A DNA stretch of 64,000 nucleotides from Brachybacterium avium (GCF_002216795.1 NZ_CP022316.1:930001-994000); one strand, 5' to 3'; counted from the first letter of the stretch, positions 25,950 to 37,265 are shown. A program made the numbers and translations. Notes: a model not told the origin generated them from the letters alone.

Positions 25950-26669
25950 TCAGGCCTCGTCGGTATCTTCGAGGAGGTTGCGAGTGCGGTTCACGTCGAC
26001 CGGGACGCCCGGGCCCATGGTGGTGGACACGGTGATCTTCTCGATGTAGCGGCCCTTGGAGGAGGACGGCTTCAGGCGGAGGATCTCATCCAGCGCGGCG
26101 ACGTAGTTCTCGACCAGCTGCTGATCGGAGAAGGAGACCTTCCCGACCAGGTAGTGCAGGTTGGCTGCGCGGTCGGTGCGGAACTCGATCTTGCCGCCCT
26201 TGATGTCGGACACGGCCTTGGTCACGTCCATGGTGACGGTGCCGGTCTTGGGGTTCGGCATCAGACCACGGGGGCCGAGCACACGGCCCAGCTTGCCGAC
26301 CTTGCCCATCAGGTTCGGCGTGGCCACGGCCGCGTCGAAGTCGGTCCAGCCACCGGCGACCTTCTCGATCAGCTCGTCGTCGCCGACCTCGTCGGCGCCG
26401 GCCGCGAGAGCGGCCTCCACCTGCGCACCGGTCGCGAAGACGATGACGCGAGCGGTCTTGCCGGTGCCGTTGGGCAGGTTGACGGTGCCGCGCACCATCT
26501 GATCCGCCTTGCGGGGATCCACGCCCAGGCGCATCGAGACCTCGACCGAGGCGTCGAACTTGGCCGGGGAGGACTTCTGCGCCAGACGCAGCGCGTCCAG
26601 CGGGGAGTATGCACGACCCTCTTCGATCAGGGCCGCACCGTTCTTGTATGCCTTGCTACGGAAACCCAT
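25950..26669 (-). CDS. rplA: 50S ribosomal protein L1 (uL1)
   Basis: 239 residues. L1-stalk protein and, in many bacteria, translational repressor of its own operon. Seen: [27 protein letters not shown], the [20 protein letters not shown] signature, and [16 protein letters not shown]. It carries a C-terminal NLLEDTDEA end usual in Micrococcales. The ATG at 26669 is four bases downstream of the rplK stop, so the two are co-translated. Confidence 0.97.
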   Translation of the reverse strand: MGFRSKAYKNGAALIEEGRAYSPLDALRLAQKSSPAKFDASVEVSMRLGVDPRKADQMVRGTVNLPNGTGKTARVIVFATGAQVEAALAAGADEVGDDELIEKVAGGWTDFDAAVATPNLMGKVGKLGRVLGPRGLMPNPKTGTVTMDVTKAVSDIKGGKIEFRTDRAANLHYLVGKVSFSDQQLVENYVAALDEILRLKPSSSKGRYIEKITVSTTMGPGVPVDVNRTRNLLEDTDEA

Positions 26670-26673
26670 GTCC

Positions 26674-27105
26674 TCAGCCCTCCACCGTGATGCCCATGGA
26701 ACGAGCGGTGCCCTCGACGATCTTCGCCGCGGCCTCGGTGTCGTTCGCGTTCAGATCAGGCATCTTGGTCTCCGCGATCTCGCGGACCTGTGCCTGGGTG
26801 ATCTTGCCGACCTTGTCGGTGTGCGGGACGGCGGAGCCCTTCTGGAGGCCGGCGGCCTTCTTGATGAGCTCAGCGGCCGGCGGGGTCTTCGTGATGAAGG
26901 TGAACGAGCGGTCCTCGTAGACCGTGATCTCGACCGGGATGATGTTGCCACGCTGATCGGCGGTGCGATCGTTGTAGGCCTTCACGAACTCCATCATGTT
27001 CACGCCGGCAGCGCCGAGCGCGGGACCCACGGGCGGCGCAGGTGTGGCCTGGCCGGCCTGGATCTGGAGCTTGATGACGCTCGCGATCTTCTTCTTGGGA
27101 GCCAT
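26674..27105 (-). CDS. rplK: 50S ribosomal protein L11 (uL11)
   Basis: 143 residues. GTPase-centre protein that binds 23S rRNA with L10 and is the site of thiostrepton action. [20 protein letters not shown] at the N-terminus and [12 protein letters not shown] at the C-terminus are diagnostic. ATG 27105. It is 180 bases downstream of nusG in the usual secE-nusG-rplK-rplA order. Confidence 0.97.
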   Translation of the reverse strand: MAPKKKIASVIKLQIQAGQATPAPPVGPALGAAGVNMMEFVKAYNDRTADQRGNIIPVEITVYEDRSFTFITKTPPAAELIKKAAGLQKGSAVPHTDKVGKITQAQVREIAETKMPDLNANDTEAAAKIVEGTARSMGITVEG

Positions 27106-27285
27106 TGCTCTTCCTTACTGTGGTGTGGTCCGGGCGGAGCTCATCACGCGCTCCTCCCACTGCAGGACCCGTTCCCGCTGGCGGGCCGGGTCCGAGGTGC
27201 GACGTTACCTGCACGTCGCGGCGGCGTCGACCGGTATCGGGGGTGATCCTGGTCGTACTCGCGCGGCCGGGCGGCCGCGCACCGC

Positions 27286-28178
27286 TCAGATCTTGGCGAC
27301 CTGGTCGAACGCCAGCTCGACCGGGGTCTCACGTCCGAAGATGGACACCAGGACCTGAAGCTTCTGGGCCTCCGAGTGGATCTCGGAGATGGTGGCCGGC
27401 ATCGTCTCGAAGGGGCCGTCCATGACGGTGACGGACTCGCCGACCTGGAAATCGGGGACCTTCTGCGCGGCCGCGGCCTTGCCCGCTCCGGCGCCCGAGG
27501 CGCGCTTCTTCTCCGGCAGGCCGACGGACGGCTCGAGCATGGAGAAGATCTCGTCGAAGCTCAGCGGCGTCGGGTCGGTCGCATTGCCGACGAAACCGGT
27601 CACGCCGGGGGTGTCACGCACGACCCGCCAGGAATCAGTGGTCAGATCCATGCGGACCAGCACGTAGCCGGGGACACGGACGCGGCGGACGATCTTCTTC
27701 TGGCCGTTCTTGACCTCGGTCGCGTCCTCCATCGGGACCTGGACCTCGAAGATGTACTCCTCCATGTCCTGGGTCTCGGTGCGCGTGGCCAGCTGGGTCT
27801 TCACGCGGTTCTCGTGACCGGAGTAGGAGTGGATCACGTACCACTCGCCGGGGGAGGCACGCAGGTGGCGCTTGAGCTGCACCAGCGGGTCCTCCTCCTC
27901 GGGCTCCTCGGAGGCGGCTCCCTCGCCCTCGGCTCCCTCGCCCTCGGCGTCCTCGCCCTCGGGGCATCTGCCTCCGCGGCGTCGACGCCCGAGTCAGCGC
28001 CCTCGCCCTCGGCGTCCTGCTCGGTCTCTTCGACCGGCACAGCCGGCGCGGCATCCTCGTCAGCCGTGGCGGGGGCGGCATCGACCTGCGGCGCGGCGTC
28101 GACCGCAGAGGAGGAGAACGAGAGGGAGTCGTCGAGGTCCTCGTAGGACTCGTCGGGGGTAGAGGTCTGATCGCTCAT
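27286..28178 (-). pseudogene. nusG: Transcription factor NusG, interrupted by a one-base frameshift as read
   Basis: The NusG core is complete in the frame ending at 27286: NGN domain ([36 protein letters not shown]) and KOW domain ([24 protein letters not shown]). Its natural ATG at 28178 opens an acidic actinobacterial N-terminal extension (MSDQTSTPDESYEDLDDSL) in another frame. The join is a missing base in the C run of GATGCCCCGAGG (27961-27964): restoring it gives [18 protein letters not shown] and then [10 protein letters not shown], about 297 residues. NusG is normally essential, so a sequence error, or use of an internal GTG at 27882, is likelier than true loss. It couples transcription, translation and Rho. 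Confidence 0.88.
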
Positions 28179-28254
28179 CGGCGGGAACCTGCCTTCCTGG
28201 CGGCGTGGAACTGATCGGTCACGGTGCGGCGTGCGGTGCGGGACGGACCGCGGC

Positions 28255-28521
28255 TCACAGATCGGGGACCGTGAAGGCGATCCTGGACAGCCAGCTGAAC
28301 ACGGAATCGAGGCCGAAGATCAGCAGGATCATAAGAAACACGAAGATCAGGACCGTGATGGAGTACAGGACGAGCTCCCGACGCGTGGGGACGACGACCT
28401 TCCTCAGCTCCGCGATGATCTGGCGGAGGAACAGACCGATCGCCAGGAACGGGTTCTTCGACCCGGGGCCCTGGGCGTCGGCACCGCTCGGTGTCGACGG
28501 GGCGTTCTGGCTGGAGTTCAC
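28255..28521 (-). CDS. secE: Preprotein translocase subunit SecE
   Basis: 88 residues from GTG 28521 (V-NSSQNAPSTPSGADAQG). Single C-terminal membrane helix (LVLYSITVLIFVFLMILLIFGLDSVF) preceded by the conserved amphipathic segment FLRQIIAELRKVVVPTRREL, the SecE family signature. Clamps SecY in the translocon. The open frame continues through the tRNA-Trp gene, which fixes a start downstream of it. No strong ribosome-binding site is visible before the GTG. Confidence 0.92.
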   Translation of the reverse strand: MNSSQNAPSTPSGADAQGPGSKNPFLAIGLFLRQIIAELRKVVVPTRRELVLYSITVLIFVFLMILLIFGLDSVFSWLSRIAFTVPDL

Positions 28522-28583
28522 TCTGGGCTGTCCGATCTCGTCGAGGTCATCCGCATCCGACCGGGTGACCCCGGCCGGACCGG

Positions 28584-28656
28584 CAGGGCAGACAGGGCTC
28601 GAACCTGCAACCTGCGGTTTTGGAGACCGCTGCGCTACCAATTGCGCCACTGCCCT
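28584..28656 (-). tRNA. tRNA-Trp (anticodon CCA)
   Basis: 73 nt cloverleaf: acceptor arms AGGGCAG and CTGCCCT, D-arm GCGCAATTGGTAGCGC, anticodon stem GCGGT/ACCGC with loop CTCCAAA (anticodon CCA), T-arm GCAGG-TTCGAGC-CCTGT, discriminator G. CCA is not encoded. Location directly upstream of secE-nusG is the usual actinobacterial arrangement. Confidence 0.95.
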
Positions 28657-28727
28657 TCATGAGGACCAGACCTCATGAGGCCATCTCCGCACCCTCTCGC
28701 AAGAGCCCACGGTTCTGACCAGCGATC

Positions 28728-28757
28728 AGCATACAAGCCGCAGGGACCTCGTGCGAA
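28728..28757 (-). promoter_or_regulatory. Probable promoter for tRNA-Trp-secE-nusG
   Basis: On the minus strand TTCGCA, 18 bases, TATGCT, ending 72 bases upstream of the mature tRNA 5' end. The -10 is good, the -35 partial. Nothing else is seen in 28657-28943 except the aminotransferase promoter at its right end. Confidence 0.45.
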
Positions 28758-28943
28758 TCGACCGGCGTCAGATCACATGATCACGAGACGCAGACCACTC
28801 CCTTCCGCACCCCGTCACGCCGTCCGTCGAGCTCCGCGGAGCGTCCTCGACCGCGCAGGGCCACGGCAGTGCCGACCCACCCCGGGGGCCGCCACCAGCG
28901 CGTCGGCCTGGCGGAGGGCGGCACGCTCTGCCACGATGGTGAG

Positions 28944-30188
28944 GTGACCACCGACGATGCCATCACCTCCGCGACCCCTCAGCACTCGATCCCGCATGCT
29001 CGCGTCTCGCAGCGCGTGGGAGCGATCCAGCCCTCCGCGACCCTCGCGGTCGACGCCACGGCCAAGGCCCTCAAGGCCGCCGGTCGGCCGGTGATCGGCT
29101 TCGGTGCCGGTGAACCGGATTTCCCGACCCCGGCGCATATCGTCGAGGCGGCGATCGAGGCGGCGCAGGATCCGCGCAACCATCGCTACTCGGCCACCGG
29201 CGGGCTGCCCGAGCTGAAGCAGGCGCTGGCGGAGTCCTTCTCCGGTACGACCGGCCTGGAGATCGACCCCGCACAGGTGCTCGTGACCAACGGCGGCAAG
29301 CAGGCCGTCTTCCAGACCTTCGCGACGCTCCTGGACCCGGGCGACGAGGTCATCCTCCCCGCGCCGTACTGGACCACCTATCCCGAGGCGATCCGGCAGA
29401 CCGGCGCCACCGAGGTGCCGGTCCTCGCCGGCGTCGAACAGAACTACGTCCCCACCGTGGAGCAGCTCGAGGCGGCCCGCACCGAGCGCACCCGTGTCCT
29501 GCTGCTGTGCTCCCCCTCGAACCCCACCGGCGTGGTGCTCACGCCCGAGCAGGTCACCGAGATCGGCCGCTGGGCGCTCGAGCACGGCATCTGGGTCGTC
29601 ACCGACGAGATCTACAAGTCGCTGACGTACGAGGGGATGCCGTTCACCTCGGTGCTGAAGGCGGTGCCGGAGCTGGCGGAGACCACGGTGCTGCTGGGCG
29701 GGGTCGCGAAGTCCTTCGCGATGACCGGGTGGCGGGTGGGTTGGATGGTCGGCCCCGTCGACGTGATCAAGGCGGCGACCAATCTGCAGTCCCACCTCAC
29801 CTCCCATGTCAACAACATCGCGCAGCGGGCGGCACTGGCCGCGCTGACTGGTCCCGACGAGCCCGTCGAGGAGATGCGGGTCGCCTTCGACCGTCGGCGT
29901 CGCCTGATCGTCGAGAAGCTCTCCCAGGTGCCGGGCTTCACCGTGCCCACCCCCACCGGTGCGTTCTACGCGTTCCCGGATGTCTCCCAGGTGCTGGGCC
30001 GGACGCTCCGCGGCCGGGAGATCACCACCTCCACCGATCTGGCGACCGTGATCCTCGAGGAGGCCGAGGTCGCCGCGGTGCCCGGCGAGGCCTTCGGTGC
30101 CCCCGGCCACCTGCGCTTCTCCTACGCGCTGGCGGATGAGGACATCACCGAGGGCATCGACCGGGTGATCGCGCTGCTGTCCGAGTGA
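28944..30188 (+). CDS. aspC: Pyridoxal phosphate aminotransferase (aspartate aminotransferase type)
   Basis: 414 residues from GTG 28944. Class I/II aminotransferase, fold type I. Substrate-binding [12 protein letters not shown] near the N-terminus, [15 protein letters not shown], the [11 protein letters not shown] segment, and the PLP-lysine in [16 protein letters not shown]; the carboxylate-binding Arg is in GHLRFSYA. Aspartate:2-oxoglutarate specificity is the usual annotation but not proven. The start was chosen because CACGAT lies six bases upstream, a leaderless promoter arrangement; the open frame extends to 28869 without support. Followed ten bases later by add. Confidence 0.88.
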   Translation: MTTDDAITSATPQHSIPHARVSQRVGAIQPSATLAVDATAKALKAAGRPVIGFGAGEPDFPTPAHIVEAAIEAAQDPRNHRYSATGGLPELKQALAESFSGTTGLEIDPAQVLVTNGGKQAVFQTFATLLDPGDEVILPAPYWTTYPEAIRQTGATEVPVLAGVEQNYVPTVEQLEAARTERTRVLLLCSPSNPTGVVLTPEQVTEIGRWALEHGIWVVTDEIYKSLTYEGMPFTSVLKAVPELAETTVLLGGVAKSFAMTGWRVGWMVGPVDVIKAATNLQSHLTSHVNNIAQRAALAALTGPDEPVEEMRVAFDRRRRLIVEKLSQVPGFTVPTPTGAFYAFPDVSQVLGRTLRGREITTSTDLATVILEEAEVAAVPGEAFGAPGHLRFSYALADEDITEGIDRVIALLSE

Positions 30189-30198
30189 TGCACCGCGC

Positions 30199-31275
30199 AT
30201 GAGTGCGGCTGACGGCGCCCGCCGCGATCTGGCCACCCTGCCCAAAGCGCATCTGCACCTGCACTTCACCGGGTCGATGCGGCCCACCACGTTGTGGGAG
30301 CTGGCGGCGGCGCGCGGGATCCGGCTGCCCCGCTCCCTCACCGACGAGGTCGCGCTGCAGGTCGAGCCGACCCGTCGGGGCTGGTTCCGCTTCCAGCGGC
30401 AGTACGATGCGGCGCGCGCCGTCGTCGATACCGAGCAGACGATGCGCAGGATCCTCCATGAGGCCGCCGAGGATGATGCGGCCGAGGGCTCGGGGCGACT
30501 CGAGCTGCAGGTGGACCCCACCAGCTACGCCCCGTTCGTGGGCGGGCTGACCCCGGCGATCGAGATCGTGCTGGACCAGGCCGCTCGTTCGGAGCGGGAG
30601 ACCGGGGTGAGCATCGGCATCGTGATCGCCGCCTCCCGCACCCGCCACCCGCTGGATGCCCGCACGCTCGCCCGGCTGGCGGCCCGGTACGCGGGGCCGG
30701 TGGTCGGCTTCGGGCTCTCGAACGACGAGCGGCGCGGCACCACGGCCGAGTTCGCGCCGGCGTTCCGGATCGCGCGTGAGGCCGGGCTGCTGTCGGTGCC
30801 GCACGGCGGGGAGCTGCTGGGTCCCGCGCATGTGCGGGACGTGGTGGAGCATCTGGGACCGCACCGTCTGGGGCACGGCGTGCGGGCGGCGGAGGATCCT
30901 GCGCTGCTGGACCGGGTGGTCGAGGCCGGGATCGGGCTCGAGGTGTGCCCGACCTCCAACGCTTCGCTGGGAGTGGTCGAGCAGGCGGCCGACGTGCCTC
31001 TGCGGCGCCTGCTGGAGGCCGGGGCGCAGATCGCCCTGGGCGCCGATGACCCGCTGCTCTTCGGTGCTCGCCTGCTGGAGCAGTACGAGACCGCGCGGTC
31101 GATCGGCCTCGACGATGCGGAGCTGGCAGCGCTGGCCGCCTCCTCGATCAGAGTCTCGGCGGCAACCGACGCGGTGGCGCGGCGTCTGCTGGACGGGGTG
31201 CGGGCCTGGCTCGCCGCCCCTCCCCCGGTCGGCGGCGGGGCGCCCGCCCCGCCGCCGCGGCCTCAGCGGTCCTGA
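30199..31275 (+). CDS. add: Adenosine deaminase
   Basis: 358 residues. Zinc hydrolase converting adenosine to inosine. Metal and catalytic residues are visible in order: HLHLHF (two His), HGGE (His plus catalytic Glu), the GHGVR catalytic His, and the late Asp pair in GADDPLLF. The Ala/Pro-rich tail after residue ~335 is not part of the fold. ATG 30199 is ten bases after the aminotransferase stop. The 3' end overlaps galK by 13 bases, convergently. Some members of the family act on other adenine compounds, so specificity is inferred. Confidence 0.88.
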   Translation: MSAADGARRDLATLPKAHLHLHFTGSMRPTTLWELAAARGIRLPRSLTDEVALQVEPTRRGWFRFQRQYDAARAVVDTEQTMRRILHEAAEDDAAEGSGRLELQVDPTSYAPFVGGLTPAIEIVLDQAARSERETGVSIGIVIAASRTRHPLDARTLARLAARYAGPVVGFGLSNDERRGTTAEFAPAFRIAREAGLLSVPHGGELLGPAHVRDVVEHLGPHRLGHGVRAAEDPALLDRVVEAGIGLEVCPTSNASLGVVEQAADVPLRRLLEAGAQIALGADDPLLFGARLLEQYETARSIGLDDAELAALAASSIRVSAATDAVARRLLDGVRAWLAAPPPVGGGAPAPPPRPQRS

Positions 31276-32510
31276 CCCGCCCCTTCCGACGGCAGGGCGA
31301 GGAAGAACACCGGGGTCTCGAAGCCCTGGGCGGCGAAGGCCGCAGCGATCTCCGCGGCCACGGCCTGCGCCTGAGTCGCCTCGACCAGGGCGATGGTCGA
31401 GCCGCCGAAGCCGCCGCCGGTCATCCGGGCGCCGTGCGCGCCGGCCTCCCGCGCGCTGTCGACGGCGAGGTCGAGCTGGGGGACGGTCACCTCGTAGTCC
31501 TCGCGCAGGGAGTGGTGCGAGGCGTTCAGCAGGGCACCGAGCTCCTCGACGTGCTCGCGCACGGGGCCTGCGGCCAGCAGGGCGTCGAACTCCCGCACCC
31601 GCTGGATCTCGGTGATCACGTGGCGGGCGCGACGGCGCACCACCTCGTCGTCGATGCAGGCCAGCAGCTGCTCCAGCTCGCCGGGGTCGACGTCCCGCAG
31701 CGTCGGCACTCCCAGGGCCTGGGCGGCGCGTTCGCTGTCAGCGCGGCGCGCGGTGTACTCGCCGTCCACATGCGAGTGCTCTGCGCGGGTGTCCGTGATC
31801 AGCAGTGCGAGGTCCTGGGAGGCGAGGTCCCACGGCACCGGGCGGGTGGAGAAGTCCCGGCAGTCCAGGAAGAGCGCATGCCCCTCCCGGGAGAGCACCG
31901 AGGCCGACTGGTCCAGCCCGCCCGTGGAGGCGCCCGCGAAGTCGGTCTCGGCGGTGATGGCCGCCCGCACCCGGTCCAGCGGCCCGGTGCCGAGCGTCAG
32001 CAGGTCCTCGATCGCCTCAGCGGCGGCGCACTCGAGCGCGGCGGAGCTGGAGAGCCCGGCGCCCAGCGGCACCTGGCCGTCGATCATGATGTCCATGCCG
32101 CGGGTGGAGGCACCGGAGATCCGCGAGCGCAGCGCCCACAGCACACCGGCCACATAGGCGGGCCAACCGGTCACGGCCTCCGCGCTCAGCTCGCGGGCAT
32201 CGATGTCCAGCACCGTCTCGTCCTGCGCAGAGCGCAGGCGCAGACGATTGGTGGGGGTGCGTGCCGCCGCCGCGAAGCAGCGGTGGGAGATCGCCATCGG
32301 CAGGCACAGCCCGTCCTGGTAGTCGACGTGCTCCCCGATGATGTTCACCCGTCCGGGCGCGGACCAGACCCCGTCGGGCGCGTACCCGAACGACTCCTCG
32401 AACAGCTGCGCGGCACGGCCCGCCGCCGCCGAGCGCTCAGGGGCGGCGGACAGCTCCGCCGTGCCCTGGTCGGTGGGTGCGGGAGCGTTGAGGGAGCCTG
32501 CGCTGGTCAT
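31263..32510 (-). CDS. galK: Galactokinase
   Basis: 415 residues, GHMP kinase phosphorylating galactose at C1 (Leloir pathway). Galactokinase signature APGRVNIIGEHVDYQDG, the phosphate-binding loop PLGAGLSSSAALE, and the third motif MTGGGFGGSTIAL are intact. ATG 32510 has AAGGAT five bases upstream. galT and galE are not adjacent; the neighbour upstream is a lactonase-like gene. A TAGACT -10-like element lies at about 32580 on the minus strand. Confidence 0.93.
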   Translation of the reverse strand: MTSAGSLNAPAPTDQGTAELSAAPERSAAAGRAAQLFEESFGYAPDGVWSAPGRVNIIGEHVDYQDGLCLPMAISHRCFAAAARTPTNRLRLRSAQDETVLDIDARELSAEAVTGWPAYVAGVLWALRSRISGASTRGMDIMIDGQVPLGAGLSSSAALECAAAEAIEDLLTLGTGPLDRVRAAITAETDFAGASTGGLDQSASVLSREGHALFLDCRDFSTRPVPWDLASQDLALLITDTRAEHSHVDGEYTARRADSERAAQALGVPTLRDVDPGELEQLLACIDDEVVRRRARHVITEIQRVREFDALLAAGPVREHVEELGALLNASHHSLREDYEVTVPQLDLAVDSAREAGAHGARMTGGGFGGSTIALVEATQAQAVAAEIAAAFAAQGFETPVFFLALPSEGAGQDR

Positions 32511-32620
32511 GAAGATCCTTCCGGAGCGGTCAGAGGCCGGGACGCGACGGAAGGCATTGACCGCCCGGCTCGGCGTCCGAAAGTCTAACCGTCATCGCGA
32601 CAAGAGCGCAGAGCCGCTTC

Positions 32621-33715
32621 TCAGGGACGGATCGCGAGGCAGGCCACGGACGGCGCGACGATCGGCTCGGCGGCCCTGACCAGCTCGTCCCCGCTGCGCC
32701 GCAGCACGTCGATGCGGTCCCCCTCCTGCGCGGCGACCAGCACCAGGTCGCCCAGCTGGGTGAAGTGCCGCGGGTGCGCCCCCACCTCGACCTCGGACAC
32801 CAGCAGCGGACGCATCGGGTCCAGGGAGACGAGCGAGAGGGTGTCGGGCCCGCGGTTGGCGACCAGCAGCGCGGATTCGTCACCGGTCAGCTCGATGTGG
32901 GAGGGCGCGTTGGCGCCGTCCCGCCCGCTGGCGGGGATCCTGGACCGCACGCTCCACTGGTGCGTCGGCCCGTCCGTCCCGGGAGCGGGCCTGCGCTGCG
33001 GGGCCTTCTCGCTGCGCACCGCCGTGGCGACCATGCCCGAGAGCTCGCAGGCGATATGGAGCTGCTCGGATTCGTGGTCGGCCGCGAGATGGCGGGGGCC
33101 GCTGCCGCGGTGGAGCGGGATCTCCCCGGCGAGGTCGATCATCCCGGTCCCGTCCTGGCGGTACATCAGCACCCGGTCCAGTCCGAGATCCGGGACGGCG
33201 AGCAGCTGGGTGCCCGGCAGGGCGACCACCTGGTGCGGATGCGGGCTGCCGAGATCGCTCTCGACGCTGTTGTCCCCGCTGTCACGGAGGCCACGGTGAT
33301 CATCCAGATCGATCTGCTCGATCGGGATCCCGGCGTCGTCGAGCCGCACCGTGACCACCGTCCCGGTCCCGTACTGCGCGATGATCAGGGTGGAGGGATC
33401 GGTGCCGCGGCTGAGATGACAGCCCCCGGCGCCGTCGACGGCCAGGTCCCCGATGACCTCGGCTTCCCGGCCGTCGGCAGACACCCGCACGGCGACCACC
33501 CGGGTGGGATCCCCCTCGAGCACCGCATGCAGCAGCGTGCCGTCCTGGCTCCAGAGCACGAAGGAGGGATCGGGCAGCTCGACCACCGCCAGCCGCTCCA
33601 CGGCCGGGGCGCCGGTGGCCTCGTCGATGCTCAGTCCCAGCAGCTCGATGCCGGGTCCGCGGCCGGTGCCGCTGCGGGAGTACCCGGCGGCGGCGATCAG
33701 TGCGGTGGGGGTCAT
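32621..33715 (-). CDS. Lactonase-family beta-propeller protein
   Basis: 364 residues with repeated beta-propeller blades, each with patterns such as SPHPHQVVALPGTQLLAVPDLGLDRVLMY, GPRHLAADHESEQLHIACELSG and SHIELTGDESALLVANRGPDTLSLV. This is the layout of the YbhE/6-phosphogluconolactonase (lactonase) family, cytosolic, no signal peptide. Hydrolysis of a sugar lactone is plausible given galK next door but unproven. ATG 33715 sits six bases from GAGGA; the GTG at 33721 is too close to that site. Coupled to the upstream exporter gene, whose stop lies at 33718. Confidence 0.75.
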   Translation of the reverse strand: MTPTALIAAAGYSRSGTGRGPGIELLGLSIDEATGAPAVERLAVVELPDPSFVLWSQDGTLLHAVLEGDPTRVVAVRVSADGREAEVIGDLAVDGAGGCHLSRGTDPSTLIIAQYGTGTVVTVRLDDAGIPIEQIDLDDHRGLRDSGDNSVESDLGSPHPHQVVALPGTQLLAVPDLGLDRVLMYRQDGTGMIDLAGEIPLHRGSGPRHLAADHESEQLHIACELSGMVATAVRSEKAPQRRPAPGTDGPTHQWSVRSRIPASGRDGANAPSHIELTGDESALLVANRGPDTLSLVSLDPMRPLLVSEVEVGAHPRHFTQLGDLVLVAAQEGDRIDVLRRSGDELVRAAEPIVAPSVACLAIRP

Positions 33716-33717
33716 GG

Positions 33718-35226
33718 TCACTCCTCGCGGTCGGGGCGCTGCCCGGTGCCGTCCTCGAGGTCCGAGGGCGGCTCGAGATCCTCGAGGAACGAGGGATCGT
33801 CGAACATCGTGGAGGACAGCGCTGTCATCTCACCAGTCATCGTAGACGGCTCGATCACCGCTGTGCCGCGACGGCGCCGGATCCTCCTCGCTCCGAGCGA
33901 GACCCGCCGTCTCCGCAGCGTGGTGAACGGGGAGGAGATCGCCGGGGTGTACGCGATTCCGCTGCGGCGGAAGTAGGGCATCAGGCGAGAGGCCAGCAGC
34001 TGCCCCAGCACCACCCCGGCAGCGATCGAGACGGCGACCTCGGCAGCTCCCAGCAGCTCCGCGATACCGGTGTTGAGATCGTCCCCGAGGCCCAGCAGCC
34101 CGCGATAGATGCGGCTGCCGGGGACCAGGGGGATCACCCCGGCCATGACGAAGGCGAGGGCAGGTGCCCGCAGCCGGTCACCGAGGACGGTCGCCACCAT
34201 CCCGGTGCCGAAGGCGGCGATCGCGACGGCCACCGTGCGATCCAGCAGGGCGCCGCTGAGGAGATGGGCGACGATGCCGGAGCCGGACGCCACCAGCGCA
34301 CCCGCCAGCAGCAGCCGAGCGGGGACCTGGGTGCCGACGCCGTATCCCAGCCCCATGCCCATCCCCGAGACGACGACCACCACCGACGTGGTCAGGGTCA
34401 GCGGCATCGCAGCACTGACGGAGACGTCGGCCCCGACCACGTCGGCCAGCAGCAGTCCACCGCGCACACCGGCCACGAGGCCGACGGTGAGCATCAGCGT
34501 CTCGAGCATGCGGCCGGCCGCGGTGACGTACCACCCGGTGACGGCATCCTGCACCGCGCTGATCGAGGAGAGACCCGCCAGCTGCACGATGATGCAGGAG
34601 ACCACGACGATCGAGGGGCTGACGCTGTGGTCGATGAGAGCGACGGCCGAGGCTGCGCCCACCGCGACGAAGCCGCTGAGCGCCTGTCCGTAGAAGGGCG
34701 GGATGTTCCATCGGGCCAGCAGCTCAGCGGCGGCGATCAGCAGCCCGGCGGCGAGCGTTGCGGCGATCACCACCAGGCTTCCGGCGCCGAAGCTGAGCGC
34801 GGCCGCGCCACCCATCACCGCGAAGCCGAAGATCGCCAGGGGGATCCGGTACAGGGGCTGGCGCTGTGGGATCGCGGCGGCCTGCCGCCGGGCCTCGTCC
34901 AGCGGCAGCTCGCCCGAGATGTACCCGTGCGAGACGTCCTCGAAGGCCGCGAGTCGGGCGAAATCCTGCACCCGGTCACCCGCGGAGCGCACCCTGGTGA
35001 AGGGGGGCGCGGACTCGTCCGCGAGATAGGAGATCGTCACCTCGTTGAAGGTCACCTGGGCGGAGACGTTGCGGAGGCCGGAGGAGCTGGTCACCCGCAG
35101 CACGGTGGCGGTGACCTCGGAGGCGGCGGCACCGTTGGTGAGCAGTCCCTCGCCGATCCTCATGGCGAGGTCGAACACGGCATGGAGCCGGGCGGAATCG
35201 GTGGGCACGGATCGATCGTGCCACAC
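33718..35226 (-). CDS. Threonine/serine exporter, ThrE family
   Basis: 502 residues. The N-terminal soluble DUF1212 part (HAVFDLAMRIGEGLLTNGAAASEVTATV, NVSAQVTFNEVTISY) is followed by about ten membrane segments covering the DUF1212 and DUF3815 halves (FGFAVMGGAAALSFGAGSLVV..., AGVIPLVPGSRIYRGLLGL). This is the Corynebacterium ThrE layout, which exports threonine and serine by proton antiport. A charged, disordered C-terminal tail follows. The GTG at 35226 is the first available start; no clear ribosome-binding site decides between it and a GTG 18 bases further in. Confidence 0.85.
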   Translation of the reverse strand: MWHDRSVPTDSARLHAVFDLAMRIGEGLLTNGAAASEVTATVLRVTSSSGLRNVSAQVTFNEVTISYLADESAPPFTRVRSAGDRVQDFARLAAFEDVSHGYISGELPLDEARRQAAAIPQRQPLYRIPLAIFGFAVMGGAAALSFGAGSLVVIAATLAAGLLIAAAELLARWNIPPFYGQALSGFVAVGAASAVALIDHSVSPSIVVVSCIIVQLAGLSSISAVQDAVTGWYVTAAGRMLETLMLTVGLVAGVRGGLLLADVVGADVSVSAAMPLTLTTSVVVVVSGMGMGLGYGVGTQVPARLLLAGALVASGSGIVAHLLSGALLDRTVAVAIAAFGTGMVATVLGDRLRAPALAFVMAGVIPLVPGSRIYRGLLGLGDDLNTGIAELLGAAEVAVSIAAGVVLGQLLASRLMPYFRRSGIAYTPAISSPFTTLRRRRVSLGARRIRRRRGTAVIEPSTMTGEMTALSSTMFDDPSFLEDLEPPSDLEDGTGQRPDREE

Positions 35227-35288
35227 CGACCGGGGCCGGGAGCACTCAGCGCGCCACCGGGATGCTCACAGCCCGCGCGGGCGCGGAT

Positions 35289-35588
35289 TCAGAGGTTCGG
35301 AGAGGAGGACAGCACAGCGAGGGAGATCGCCAGTACCAGCAGCACCGCGACGTCCAGGCCCCGGGAGCGGACCGCGAGGGCGCCGACCGCCCGGACGGGC
35401 AGCACGGCCCGCAGGATGCCCAGGACGCCGAGCAGCACGGCCAGCAGCAGCCCGGCCGCCGCGGCGGAGAACACCGCGCCGAGCACGACGACCCCGCCGA
35501 GCGCGCAGAGGGCGGCGGTCAGCACGGCCTGCCGCCGAACGGCGGCGGCGAAGGAGAAGGGGGAATGTCGCTGCGGCACGTTCCTCAT
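35289..35588 (-). CDS. DUF3017 small membrane protein
   Basis: 99 residues from ATG 35588 (MRNVPQRHSPFSFAAAVRRQ). Three predicted membrane helices (AVLTAALCALGGVVVLGAVF, AGLLLAVLLGVLGILRAVLP, VAVLLVLAISLAVLSS). The RAVLPVRAVGALAVRSRGLDV stretch is what I recall as the DUF3017 signature of actinobacteria. Function unknown. In relatives it often sits near folD/purH; here purH is 3 kb away. Other starts upstream lack coding character. Confidence 0.7.
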   Translation of the reverse strand: MRNVPQRHSPFSFAAAVRRQAVLTAALCALGGVVVLGAVFSAAAAGLLLAVLLGVLGILRAVLPVRAVGALAVRSRGLDVAVLLVLAISLAVLSSSPNL

Positions 35589-35629
35589 CGTACGGGCCCG
35601 GCACGGGCCTGTTCCCGCAGGATCCCGGT

Positions 35630-35635
35630 TACGCT
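35630..35635 (+). promoter_or_regulatory. -10 element for aspA
   Basis: TACGCT about 54 bases before the aspA ATG, with the same -10 sequence seen before several other genes in this window. Transcription from here would leave a short leader that includes the GGAGGA ribosome-binding site at 35674-35679. Confidence 0.4.
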
Positions 35636-35688
35636 GGCCATGGTCGGCAGCGCCGTCGGCCACAGAGCGACCTGGAGGACTCCTTCAC

Positions 35689-37203
<1,515 letters not shown>

Positions 37204-37224
37204 CCGGAGCCTCCGAGCGACCAG

Positions 37225-37265
37225 CACGATGCGGCGCACCGTCCCGGACGGTGCGCCGCATCGTG
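37225..37265. terminator. Bidirectional terminator between aspA and ppk2
   Basis: Perfect 19-bp stem beginning CACGATGCGGCGCACC with loop CCG. It lies 22 bases after the aspA stop and 57 bases past the convergent ppk2 stop, so it should end both transcripts. Confidence 0.85.

Noticed and set aside
33700-35688. Long plus-strand extension upstream of aspA, antisense to the ThrE-type exporter
   Set aside because: Asp/His/Arg/Gln-rich nonsense across a well-supported membrane protein; aspA has a clear ribosome-binding site and family N-terminus at 35689.
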